A stretch of 64,000 nucleotides of DNA from positions 1 to 64,000 of the forward strand of contig JBEULL010000019.1 in the NCBI GenBank assembly GCA_041287365.1. The letters run 5' to 3'. This DNA is from JAQVIJ01 sp041287365. Lineage in GTDB: Bacteria > Desulfobacterota > Dissulfuribacteria > Dissulfuribacterales > DYLC01. The notes beneath the pieces are model-generated. The model had not been told where the DNA came from. It did no database searches and worked only from the letters and a program-made list of their open reading frames with translations. Positions 44,120-52,749 of this stretch are shown here, piece after piece. How positions within the stretch are numbered: position 1 is the stretch's first letter; every line of letters starts with the position of its first letter. A program made the position numbers and the translations under genes.

Positions 44120-45191
44120 CGCCACTGTTTCGTATGAGGTCTTGCAATATATCAGGATCAGGCGAAGGCGGGTGATTCTGGTCATGGCCCTGCTGTTTTG
44201 CCTGATCTTCGAGGGATGTTATGCCCTGTCCGTTGGAAGTTTTCGTATAGACTTACAGACCTTTCTGAACGCCCTGTTGCAACGCACGATTCCGGCAAGC
44301 GAAACCAGCAGCCATGTCCTGCTCAATATACGGCTTCCCCGCATCCTTTCGGCCGTGCTGGCTGGAAGCAGTTTGGCCATGGCAGGCGCTGTGATGCAGA
44401 ATCTGCTCAAAAATCCCCTGGCTTCTCCGTTTACTCTGGGTATATCCCATGGGGCTGCCTTTGGAGCTGCTGTGGCCATTCTTTGCTTCTCGAGTGGACG
44501 CATGGACAGCATGAGCACAACGGCCATTTCCTATCAGTCGCCGTACCTGGTGGTGACCTGTGCCTTTGGCGGGGCCCTGCTGGCTGCTGCGGCTGTCATG
44601 ATTCTCTCCGGTATTCGAAACATGGGGCCTGAATCCATGGTGCTGGCCGGTGTTGCCATGAGTTCTCTGTTTTCAGCAGCCACAATGGTGCTTCAATACC
44701 TGGCCAATGAATTGCAGGTGGCCTCCATGGTCTTTTGGACCTTCGGCGATGTGTCCAGACCCAATTGGAACGAGCTGTTGATCCTTCTGGTGGTTACAGG
44801 AATCGCCGCCATCCTGTTCAAGACCATGGCATGGGACATGAACGCGTTGTTGCTCGACGAGGAAGAGGCCCGGTCCCTGGGAGTGAATGTGACTCGATTG
44901 AGGTTGCAGGGTATGTTTCTGGCTTCACTTATGGCAGCTGTCATCACGGCCTTTATGGGCGTGATCGGTTTTGTGGGGCTTCTTGGGCCGCACATGGCTC
45001 GACGTTTTCTCGGCGAAGACCACGTTTTGTTGCTTTGGGGCTCGGCCTTCATGGGTGCGGTATTACTGCTGGTTGCCGATACCCTGACGCGTGCCGTCCT
45101 GAGCCCGTTTGTACTGCCTGTGGGCACTGTTACCTCTTTTCTGGGAGCACCGCTTTTTCTGTACCTGCTCATTCGGCGAAGAGAGTCGTGA
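44112..45191 (+). CDS. FecCD-type ABC transporter permease
   Basis: The protein has 359 residues with around ten membrane helices. Family motifs: LLNIRLPRILSAVLAGSSLAMAGAVMQNLLKNPLASPFTLGISHGAAFG near residues 65-115, and the coupling stretch LDEEEARSLGVNV near residue 250, then GVIGFVGLLGPHMAR near residue 280. A longer N-terminal part of some 40 residues precedes the first helix. It belongs to the second chelate-uptake system and ends in a TGATG overlap with the ATPase start. Confidence 0.93.
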   Translation: MIDATVSYEVLQYIRIRRRRVILVMALLFCLIFEGCYALSVGSFRIDLQTFLNALLQRTIPASETSSHVLLNIRLPRILSAVLAGSSLAMAGAVMQNLLKNPLASPFTLGISHGAAFGAAVAILCFSSGRMDSMSTTAISYQSPYLVVTCAFGGALLAAAAVMILSGIRNMGPESMVLAGVAMSSLFSAATMVLQYLANELQVASMVFWTFGDVSRPNWNELLILLVVTGIAAILFKTMAWDMNALLLDEEEARSLGVNVTRLRLQGMFLASLMAAVITAFMGVIGFVGLLGPHMARRFLGEDHVLLLWGSAFMGAVLLLVADTLTRAVLSPFVLPVGTVTSFLGAPLFLYLLIRRRES

Positions 45192-45940
45192 TGCTTGAAG
45201 TTAAAGGGCTTTCTGTCTGCTATGGCTCAAGGCCTGTGCTTACGAATGTGGAGTTTTCCGTGCCTTCGGGTTGTCTGCTTTCTGTGTTGGGCAATAACGG
45301 CGCGGGCAAAACCACCTTGCTCAAGGCTATAATCGGGCTTGTAAGACGTAAGACAGGGCTGATTCGGTTAAATGGCATGGGGCTTTCCAATCTCTCGCAT
45401 CGGGAGTCCGCCAGGATATTTGCATACGTGGCGCAGACTCCGAGGCGGTGCGGTCTTTCAGTATTCGAATCCATTTTGTTGGGCAGACGTCCTCATATGA
45501 GCGGAAGGCCTTCTGCAAAAGACTATAGAGTCGTTGAAGATGCCTTGACCTGCATGGGTCTGAACGATCTGGCCTTTCAGCGGCTGGACTGCATAAGCGG
45601 CGGCGAGTTGCAGAAGGCTGCCATTGCGCGCGCTCTGGCCCAGGAACCGCAGGTGCTTTTGCTGGATGAGCCCATCAGTAATCTGGATATGCGAAATCAG
45701 ATGGAAGTGGAGACATCGCTTTGTAACTTGGCTGAAACTCGAGGTCTGATGGTGATTCAGATATTGCACGACCTCGACATGGCGATGCGCTTTTCAAACC
45801 GTTTTTTGTTTCTCAAGCACGGCCGGATTCATGCCATGGGCGGCAGAGAGATTGTGACCGAGGATGTAATTTATGATATCTACGGAGTACATGCCAGGAT
45901 ATCAGAGGTGCACGGCATACCGGTTGTAGTGGTTATATAA
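45191..45940 (+). CDS. ABC transporter ATPase of second chelate importer
   Basis: Start ATG 45191 shares a base with the permease stop, giving 249 residues. Walker A is GNNGAGKTT, the Q-loop AYVAQTPRR, signature ISGGELQ (with Leu in place of the usual Gln/Arg), Walker B LLLDEPISNLD and switch His ILHDLD. The upstream open frame to 44735 is a shadow of the permease. It powers the permease for import of a ferric chelate; only one ATPase gene here, unlike the first operon. Confidence 0.93.
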   Translation: MLEVKGLSVCYGSRPVLTNVEFSVPSGCLLSVLGNNGAGKTTLLKAIIGLVRRKTGLIRLNGMGLSNLSHRESARIFAYVAQTPRRCGLSVFESILLGRRPHMSGRPSAKDYRVVEDALTCMGLNDLAFQRLDCISGGELQKAAIARALAQEPQVLLLDEPISNLDMRNQMEVETSLCNLAETRGLMVIQILHDLDMAMRFSNRFLFLKHGRIHAMGGREIVTEDVIYDIYGVHARISEVHGIPVVVVI

Positions 45941-46143
45941 CACGCTTTCTGTGATTCCCTCGGCTGCTTAAATGAATCATTTTCAGGATTTCGACAAAAT
46001 GGTCGGAATAAAACCGTGTTTGTCGAGACGCCAGGACAGTGATTGAGTATAACTACTTGTATTTTTAAGAATATTTTTTTGGCATCTTTTTTGAAATAAC
46101 CAATGGCGAAGTTAGTAATCCAAAAACAGAAAGGAGCATTACG

Positions 46144-46653
46144 ATGAAAAGGCAGTTAGTTACAACCTTGTTTTTAGTGGTAGGTCTTTTGGCCACGGTT
46201 GCAGCATGGGCCGGCCCTGGTAGAGGTATGATGGGCGGTGGTATGGGCGCTATGGATGGCACAGGCCCCATAGCCAATATCTTGAACGGTACGCCAGTCA
46301 CTGTGAACGGGACAGTAGCCCTTCTCGGCCCCTATGGCCAGGGTTTGCAGGTGGATCAAAACGGCCAGAAGGTCACTGTGTATGGCATAGGTCCTGCCTG
46401 GTTCTGGAGTGCAAGCAACATTCCTGCCCTTCAGGTGGGTGATGCGGTTTCCATAGATGCCCGTGAGGTGACCCTTTGGGATGGCAGCAAACGCCTGGTG
46501 GCCATGAGCATCGTCTCCAACGGTAAGACACTTCAGCTCAGGGATACAAGCACAGGCCTTCCCCTCTGGAGAAAGGCCGGTAAGGGTGGCTGCCCCAATT
46601 GTGCATCCGGTATGCCATGCCCCAATTGTCCCATGCAGCAATCGACCAACTAA
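46144..46653 (+). CDS. Exported protein with OB-like domain and C-terminal CxxC pairs
   Basis: The protein has 169 residues with an AAAGGAG site and a signal peptide ending near AAWA (residue 23). A Met/Gly-rich stretch (GRGMMGGGMGAMDG, about residues 26-39) is followed by a beta-rich domain (VTVNGTVALLGPYGQGLQVDQNG, ALQVGDAVSIDAREV) with an OB-like pattern. The C-terminus holds CPNC-x5-CPNC, two CxxC pairs likely to bind metal or a thiol ligand. I do not recognise a named family. It lies between the chelate importer and the exporter and ends at a terminator, so it may be its own unit. Confidence 0.75.
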   Translation: MKRQLVTTLFLVVGLLATVAAWAGPGRGMMGGGMGAMDGTGPIANILNGTPVTVNGTVALLGPYGQGLQVDQNGQKVTVYGIGPAWFWSASNIPALQVGDAVSIDAREVTLWDGSKRLVAMSIVSNGKTLQLRDTSTGLPLWRKAGKGGCPNCASGMPCPNCPMQQSTN

Positions 46654-46704
46654 TTTATAACCTCCCTTAACCCAATCTCAACTTAACTCTCTCCTCTCCC
46701 CAGC

Positions 46705-46737
46705 AGGCGGTTTTCCTCGAGAAGGCCGCCTTTTTTT
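46705..46737 (+). terminator. Rho-independent terminator after the CxxC protein gene
   Basis: The arms AGGCGG (46705-46710) and CCGCCT (46726-46731) enclose an inner partly paired loop (TTTTCCTCGAGAAGG), followed by seven T (46731-46737). It lies about 50 bp after the gene stop. Confidence 0.75.
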
Positions 46738-46891
46738 ATCTCCTTTGCGGCTTGGAAATAAGATTTCAGTCTGTCGTTCCTATGAATTATTCTTCGCCAT
46801 GCTGTATTTCAAATTCATATGAGTCTATTGACTTGCCTGTCCACTCCATTAAGATAAACGATAAACAACCATTCGCTTAGAGGTAATCAGA

Positions 46892-47896
46892 ATGAATCCA
46901 GTTCAAAAACGTTTACTGGCTATTATCGTCGTTGCACTCATCTTCGCTTCATTTTTCTATTATTTAAGGCAAAAAGAAGAAAAAAACGGCAATGACCTAA
47001 TTTTATACGGTCATGTGGACATTCGGCAGGTAAATCTCGCCTTCAATGCCACGGGCCGCATCGAGCAGATTCATGTTCAGGAGGGTGATATAGTCAAAGA
47101 AGGTCAGCTTTTGGCGGAATTGGACAGAGAGCGTTATGATGCCAATGTCAAGCGTATCAAGGCACAGGTGGAGGCGCAGAGGGCTGTGCTCGCAGCCCTT
47201 CAGTCAGGGACTCGCAGGCAGCAGATAGAGGAGGCCAGGGCATCTGTCAGAAAGGCTGAGGCGTTGCTGCAAAACACAGAACGGGAGTATTTGAGACTCA
47301 AGGCCCTTTTGAATGGCAATGCGATCTCTAAACAGGCCTTCGATAATGCTGAAACTGCATATATTGTTGCACAACACGATTTGAAGGCAGCGCAAGAGGC
47401 CCTTTCCCTTGCAATAGAGGGTCCGCGCAAGGAGGATATAGAGGCAGCCAGGGCCACTTTGGTTTCCTATGAAGCCGCGCTGGAATATGCCGTAAAGGAG
47501 ATGCAGGACAGCCTACTTTATGCCCCTGCAAACGGCGTAGTGGAGAATCGTCTTTTGGAGCCAGGCGACATGGCTGGTCCGAATGTCCCTGTCATCACCC
47601 TGGCCCTGATGAATCCTTTGTGGGTTCGTTGTTACGTGGATGAGCCCTATCTTGGCAAGATACACTCAGGCATGAAGGCACAAATCGTTTCCGATAGCTT
47701 TCCAGGCAAGAGTTATGAGGGTTGGATAGGCTATATCTCTCCCACAGCGGAATTTACGCCCAAGCCGGTTGAGACCACTGAGCTGCGCACCAAACTGGTT
47801 TATCAGGTCCGTGTCTTTGTGAAGAATGACAACAACGAATTGCGGCTTGGCATGCCTGTAACTGTAAGAATCGATACGCAAGCGCAAGGCAAATAA
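46892..47896 (+). CDS. HlyD/YbhG-type membrane fusion protein
   Basis: The protein has 334 residues. An N-terminal membrane anchor (LLAIIVVALIFASFFYYL, residues 8-25) is followed by a biotinyl-lipoyl half (LILYGHVDIRQVNLAFNATGRIEQIHVQEGDIVKEGQLLAELD), a long coiled coil (about residues 90-210: RQQIEEARASVRKAEALLQNTEREYLRLKALL) and the second half with LYAPANGVVENRLLEPGDMAGPNVPVI. It links the inner-membrane exporter to an outer-membrane channel. The ATPase gene starts three bases later. Confidence 0.93.
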   Translation: MNPVQKRLLAIIVVALIFASFFYYLRQKEEKNGNDLILYGHVDIRQVNLAFNATGRIEQIHVQEGDIVKEGQLLAELDRERYDANVKRIKAQVEAQRAVLAALQSGTRRQQIEEARASVRKAEALLQNTEREYLRLKALLNGNAISKQAFDNAETAYIVAQHDLKAAQEALSLAIEGPRKEDIEAARATLVSYEAALEYAVKEMQDSLLYAPANGVVENRLLEPGDMAGPNVPVITLALMNPLWVRCYVDEPYLGKIHSGMKAQIVSDSFPGKSYEGWIGYISPTAEFTPKPVETTELRTKLVYQVRVFVKNDNNELRLGMPVTVRIDTQAQGK

Positions 47897-47899
47897 GCC

Positions 47900-49612
47900 G
47901 TGTCTAATGCCATCGAGATTCAGAATCTCAGCAAGTCGTTTGGCGTCGGGAAAACGGTAATTCCAGCCTTGAACGGCTTGAATCTTTTGGTCAAAGAGGG
48001 GACCGTAACCGCTCTCGTAGGGCCTGACGGCGCAGGTAAGACCACCCTTATGCGGCTCATCATGGGGCTTATGCTGCCCGATTCTGGAGAAATCACAGTC
48101 TTTGGACATAATGTGCTCAAAGAAGCGGCAATGGTTCAGGATATGGCGGGTTATATGCCTCAACGCTTCGGGCTTTATGAAGACCTGACGGTTATGGAAA
48201 ATATGAAGCTTTACGGCGAGCTCAAAGGCCTTTCAAAACAGGGCAGGGCCAATCGTTACAGAATGCTGTTTCGTATGTCAGGGCTTGAGCCTTTTACAGA
48301 CCGCATGTCTGGAAAGCTCTCCGGTGGCATGAAGCAGAAGCTCGGGCTGATCTGCACATTACTCAGCAGCCCCAGGCTGCTTATACTCGATGAACCGACT
48401 GTGGGCGTGGATCCCCTTTCCAGGCGTGAGCTTTGGAATATCATTGGAAACGCTGTTAAAGACGAAGGAGTGACCGTTTTGGTGAGCACCGCCTATTTGG
48501 ACGAGGCGGAACGTTGCGATCAGGTCATTCTTCTTGATAAAGGCAATGTTGTGGCCCAGGGTGACCCTGCTGAATTTTTGAAGCCCCTTAGGGGACGCAC
48601 CTTTTTTGTGACAGCGCAGGACCGTTCACGCAGGGAGCTTGCCGTTGAGTTGCATGGCTTGCCTCATGTGCTGGATACCGTGCTTCAGTCCAACGGTGTG
48701 CGGGTCATCTTTGAAAACGGAGTGCCGGAAGTCCCTGGTGGTATGCGCTGGGAACCGGTTCCCCCGCGTTTTGAAGATGCCTTTGTGACGTTGCTTGCAA
48801 AGGAACAGCCTGTAGTTGGCTCACCGACTCCTAATCGGCACATACTTGTCAGAGACAGTAAAACTGACATAAATGAGGAAGAAGTCATAGTGGTCAGGGA
48901 CCTGGAAAAATGGTTCGGTGACTTCTGTGCTGTGAATAAAGTGAGTTTTACAGTGAAACGAGGGGAGATATTTGGGTTGTTGGGGGCAAACGGCGCAGGA
49001 AAGTCCACAACCTTTCGCATGCTCTGTGGGTTGCTGCCTGCTACAAGAGGCGTGCTTCAGGTGGCGGGTGAAAATCTGCTTCATGCATCTTCAAAGGCAC
49101 GAGCAAAAATCGGTTATATGGCCCAGCGTTTTTCCCTCTATGCCACATTGACAGTTCTGCAGAACCTTCGTTTCTTTGCCGGAGCTTACGGGCTTACGGG
49201 CAAAAAAAGGGATGAACGTATTCAGTGGGCGCTGGCTGAGTTCGAGCTGGAGCCGTTTCAGAATCTCACATCATTAGCGCTTTCCTTGGGTTATAAACAG
49301 AGGCTTGCACTGGCTGCCGCCCTTATGCACGAACCAGAGATACTTTTTCTGGATGAGCCTACTTCAGGTGTTGATCCCCTGGCAAGACGTGAGTTCTGGC
49401 GTGAGATCAACAGACTCGCTCAGACCGGCGTGACCGTACTGGTCACCACACATTTTATGGAAGAGGCTGAATACTGCGATCGCCTGGTCATCATGTCTCG
49501 CGGAGAGGTATTGGTTCAGGGAGAACCGGAAATGCTCAAGACACAACACGGTATGGCCAGCATCGAAGACATGTTTGTAAGCCTCCTTGAGCAGAGGGAG
49601 GACCGCTCATGA
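47900..49612 (+). CDS. Tandem ABC ATPase (YbhF-like, two nucleotide-binding domains)
   Basis: The protein has 570 residues and starts with GTG at 47900. Two full ATPase cassettes are fused: first with Walker A GPDGAGKTT (residue about 40), signature LSGGMKQK, Walker B LLILDEPTVGVD; second from about residue 330 with Walker A GANGAGKST, a degenerate signature in LALSLGYKQR, and LFLDEPTSGVD. The two-domain ATPase with two ABC-2 permeases matches drug/cation exporters of the YbhFSR type. The second half has a weaker signature motif and may be the less active site. Confidence 0.93.
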   Translation: MSNAIEIQNLSKSFGVGKTVIPALNGLNLLVKEGTVTALVGPDGAGKTTLMRLIMGLMLPDSGEITVFGHNVLKEAAMVQDMAGYMPQRFGLYEDLTVMENMKLYGELKGLSKQGRANRYRMLFRMSGLEPFTDRMSGKLSGGMKQKLGLICTLLSSPRLLILDEPTVGVDPLSRRELWNIIGNAVKDEGVTVLVSTAYLDEAERCDQVILLDKGNVVAQGDPAEFLKPLRGRTFFVTAQDRSRRELAVELHGLPHVLDTVLQSNGVRVIFENGVPEVPGGMRWEPVPPRFEDAFVTLLAKEQPVVGSPTPNRHILVRDSKTDINEEEVIVVRDLEKWFGDFCAVNKVSFTVKRGEIFGLLGANGAGKSTTFRMLCGLLPATRGVLQVAGENLLHASSKARAKIGYMAQRFSLYATLTVLQNLRFFAGAYGLTGKKRDERIQWALAEFELEPFQNLTSLALSLGYKQRLALAAALMHEPEILFLDEPTSGVDPLARREFWREINRLAQTGVTVLVTTHFMEEAEYCDRLVIMSRGEVLVQGEPEMLKTQHGMASIEDMFVSLLEQREDRS

Positions 49613-50709
49613 GTTTTTCTCTTCGTCGAATTCGCTCTCTTGTGCGCAAGGAATTTATGCAGATCATCAGGGATCCTTCCAGTATAGCCATAGCCATTGT
49701 GCAGCCCATGTTTCTGTTGTTCATATTTGGATATGGAATTTCATTGGATGCAAGTCATGTTCCTGTTGCCTGTGTAACGGAGTCAAACGGACTCGAGGCC
49801 CGAGAATTTTTGAGAGGGCTTTATCAATCTCAGTATTTCGATCCGCGCACCTATGGTTCCATGGCGGAGGCGGAACAGGCCATGATTCATGGCGATGTCA
49901 TGGCGATTCTCTGGCTCAAGTCCGATTTCGAGCGGCAGGTTGCGACCCATAACGGCAGAATAGAGGCCATTGTGAATGGCGTGGATGCCAATACCGCAAG
50001 GCTGGTGCAGGGTTATCTCATCGGTAACTGGTGGCAGTGGCTTGCAAGGCATGCAGGGGCCGTCGGCCTGAAGCTGGAACCCCGTATCTGGTTCAATGCC
50101 GAGGTGCGCAGCCGGAATTATCTGCTTCCAGGCATCATAGCCGTGATCATGACTCTGACAGGCACCCTGCTCACAGCCATGGTGGTGGCTCGAGAGTGGG
50201 AGCGCGGCACTATGGAGGCCCTGCTCTCCACGCCGGTGACTATAGGTGAGGTGATTATCGGCAAGGTTATTCCCTATTTCATTCTGGGCATGGCAGGAAT
50301 GGGGCTTTCGGTTATGACCGCCCGATGGCTGTTTCAGGTGCCTCTTGTGGGTTCCCACTGGCTTCTTTTGGTGGTTTCTTGTGTTTATATGCTCGCAGCC
50401 CTGGGCATGGGGCTTTTCATCTCATCCTTTGCTCGAAATCAGTTCATAGCGGGTCAATTGGCCATAATTACTACATATCTTCCGGCATTCATGCTTTCGG
50501 GTTTTATCTTCGATATTCATAGCATGCCCACTGTAATTCAATGGCTTACTCATATCATTCCTGCCCGATACTTCGTTACCATACTCCAGACCCTGTTTCT
50601 GGCAGGTGATGTGTATGGCATTGTCGTAAAAAATGCTATATTTATGTCCTTGCTTGGGGCTTTCTTTATGCTGCTCGTGGCGCGTAACAGCCGGAAGAGG
50701 TTGGATTGA
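49609..50709 (+). CDS. ABC-2 type permease (YbhS-like)
   Basis: The protein has 366 residues. It starts in a 4-base overlap with the ATPase gene. A first helix (about residues 25-45, IAIAIVQPMFLLFIFGYGISL) precedes a large external loop (residues 46-170), then about five helices follow, including YLLPGIIAVIMTLTGTLLTAMVVAREWERGTMEALLSTPV, the typical ABC-2 pattern. It forms half of the export channel. Confidence 0.92.
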   Translation: MSFSLRRIRSLVRKEFMQIIRDPSSIAIAIVQPMFLLFIFGYGISLDASHVPVACVTESNGLEAREFLRGLYQSQYFDPRTYGSMAEAEQAMIHGDVMAILWLKSDFERQVATHNGRIEAIVNGVDANTARLVQGYLIGNWWQWLARHAGAVGLKLEPRIWFNAEVRSRNYLLPGIIAVIMTLTGTLLTAMVVAREWERGTMEALLSTPVTIGEVIIGKVIPYFILGMAGMGLSVMTARWLFQVPLVGSHWLLLVVSCVYMLAALGMGLFISSFARNQFIAGQLAIITTYLPAFMLSGFIFDIHSMPTVIQWLTHIIPARYFVTILQTLFLAGDVYGIVVKNAIFMSLLGAFFMLLVARNSRKRLD

Positions 50710-50711
50710 CC

Positions 50712-51821
50712 ATGTTGACACATATCATCGCCCTGATCATCAAGGAATTTCTGGCTATTTTACGGGACAGAAAGGCACGCATCACGCTTATCGGACCGCC
50801 CATAGCACAACTCATTATCTTCGGCTATGCAGCTACCTTTGATCTCAAGGATGTGCCTTATGCGGTTTATGACGAGGATCACAGCCTTGCTTCAAGAGAG
50901 CTCCTCGCCCGTTTCGAAGGCGCCAAGGCCTTTCGCAGGGTGGCGGTGATTCAAAGGGAGGACGCTGTCCGAGGGCTTATAGATACGCAGCAGGCGCTGC
51001 TGGTACTGCATGTTCCACAGCAGTTTCAGAGCAGGCTTGTCACCGCCAAAAGTGCGCCTTTTCAGGTAATTATCGACGGCAGAAACTCAAACACAGCCAT
51101 GCTGGCCTTGAATTATGTAAATGAGATCACCGCCGGCTTCAGTGCGGATATGGCAAGGCGCAGCGGCATTGCAGGGCCTGCCGCAGAGTTGGTGGTGCGC
51201 TCATGGTATAATCCCAATCTCGAGAGTCGCTGGTTCATAGTGCCAGGTATCGTCGGATTGCTGACCATGGTGGTGACTTTGATGGTCACAGCCCTGTCCA
51301 TTGCCCGTGAGCGCGAGGCAGGGACATTCGATCAGCTTCTGGTCACTCCCATGAATCCCTTTGAGATACTCGTGGGCAAGACGGTGCCTGGTCTGGTGAT
51401 CGGTCTTTTTGAGGGCAGCATCATCGTGTTGCTTACGGTATTCTGGTTCGATGTGCCTTTGCGAGGCAGTGTGTTCGCCCTGTATGTTGGTCTTCTGCTC
51501 TTCAGTCTGTCCGTAATTGGAGTAGGGCTTATGATTTCCGCCATCTCCGCCACACAGCAACAGGGGCTGCTGGGTGCCTTTCTGTTTATGGTTCCTGCAG
51601 TCACACTTTCAGGCTTTGCTACACCCATCGCAAATATGCCTGAAATCATTCAGATATTCACCTTACTCAATCCATTTCGCTATTTTCTTGTGGTAGTGCG
51701 AAAGGTGTTCCTGGAGGGCGCAGGCGTTGAGCTGCTGACGAGTCAGTATATGTGCATGGCTGCTATTGGTGTGGTGACCTTGTTTGCCGCGGCTATGATG
51801 TTCAGAAGGCGGATGTATTGA
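50712..51821 (+). CDS. ABC-2 type permease (YbhR-like)
   Basis: The ATG at 50712 gives 369 residues; a TTG at 50706 extends the frame. The layout matches the upstream permease: helix, external loop with Ser/Arg-rich parts (residues 35-170), and a second part with FIVPGIVGLLTMVVTLMVTALSIAREREAGTFDQLLVTPM and SGFATPIANMP. The two permeases would pair as a heterodimer with the tandem ATPase. It is the last gene of the exporter operon. Confidence 0.92.
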   Translation: MLTHIIALIIKEFLAILRDRKARITLIGPPIAQLIIFGYAATFDLKDVPYAVYDEDHSLASRELLARFEGAKAFRRVAVIQREDAVRGLIDTQQALLVLHVPQQFQSRLVTAKSAPFQVIIDGRNSNTAMLALNYVNEITAGFSADMARRSGIAGPAAELVVRSWYNPNLESRWFIVPGIVGLLTMVVTLMVTALSIAREREAGTFDQLLVTPMNPFEILVGKTVPGLVIGLFEGSIIVLLTVFWFDVPLRGSVFALYVGLLLFSLSVIGVGLMISAISATQQQGLLGAFLFMVPAVTLSGFATPIANMPEIIQIFTLLNPFRYFLVVVRKVFLEGAGVELLTSQYMCMAAIGVVTLFAAAMMFRRRMY

Positions 51822-51993
51822 GGGGGTTATTGGGATTGATTGACAGCAGGGTGCTTTTATGATTTTTATAAAATTTATTAGGATAACAATAAAAATTTTA
51901 GAATAGTATTAGTTATTTTTTCATCATACTACTTGTATCATGCCCAAAATGGAATAATCTCTGACTTGAAAATTGTAGAAATTTGTCGGGACA

Positions 51994-52740
51994 TTATACC
52001 GGCTTAAAAAACTTCAAAAAGGCATTCAGATTCGTCATGGGGTGTGGTGGGCAGCCAGGTATGTATAAATCAATGGGAACCAGTGTCTCCAGAGGTATTA
52101 TTTCGAAGCTTCCTCTGAATGGCCCGCCTGAGATGGCGCAACAGCCAGCTGCTATCACGATCTTGGGTTCGGGCACTGCATCGTATGTGCGCAGCAGGGC
52201 CTCTCTCATGTTACGGGTCACAGGGCCTGTGACGTGTATGCCGTCTGCATGGCGGGGTGAGGCAACGAAGTTTATGCCGAAGCGGGAGAGATCGAAAAAC
52301 GGGGTGTTGAGCACATTGGTGTCCGCCTCGCAGGCGTTGCAGCCGCCTGCAGAGACCTGGCGAAGCTGAACTGATCTCCCGAATAGATTTTGAATCTCTT
52401 TTCTTTTAGGGCCATCGAGTGGAGGCATGGTTCCTGCTGTGATGAGATATTCTCGTCTGGTGGCGGCCATGGCGAATTCATTGGTGAAGCGCACGAATTC
52501 ACCGCATGAGATGGATTCACAGAGTCCGCAAAAGACACATCTTCCCAGGTCGATGAGTTTGTTTTTCGCATCTATGGCCTTCTGAGGGCAGAGAGATGCG
52601 CATTTTTGAGCCATTTCATCGCTGCATTGTGTATTGACTTTAGGTAACCCCTTGAAATTTTTATGCAGTGTAATGGGTTTTGAAGGATATGCACTGGTTT
52701 TGTAGCCTTGATGCAGTCTTGTCTTGATTATCTTGAGCAT
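51994..52740 (-). CDS. NuoB/HycG-like small subunit with ferredoxin-type N-terminus
   Basis: The protein has 248 residues. The N-terminal part has two cysteine groups (CSDEMAQKCASLC and CVFCGLC) suited to 4Fe-4S clusters of HyfH/HycF type. The C-terminal part is the small-subunit fold: GGCNACEAD near residue 133, IAAGCCAISGGPF, and PGCPPHP, the cysteine set for the cluster nearest the large subunit (N2-like). Fusion of a ferredoxin with the small subunit in one protein is not the standard hyc/hyf arrangement. It is the last gene of the six-gene unit. Confidence 0.87.
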   Translation of the reverse strand: MLKIIKTRLHQGYKTSAYPSKPITLHKNFKGLPKVNTQCSDEMAQKCASLCPQKAIDAKNKLIDLGRCVFCGLCESISCGEFVRFTNEFAMAATRREYLITAGTMPPLDGPKRKEIQNLFGRSVQLRQVSAGGCNACEADTNVLNTPFFDLSRFGINFVASPRHADGIHVTGPVTRNMREALLRTYDAVPEPKIVIAAGCCAISGGPFRGSFEIIPLETLVPIDLYIPGCPPHPMTNLNAFLKFFKPV

Positions 52741-52749
52741 AGCGGTCTC

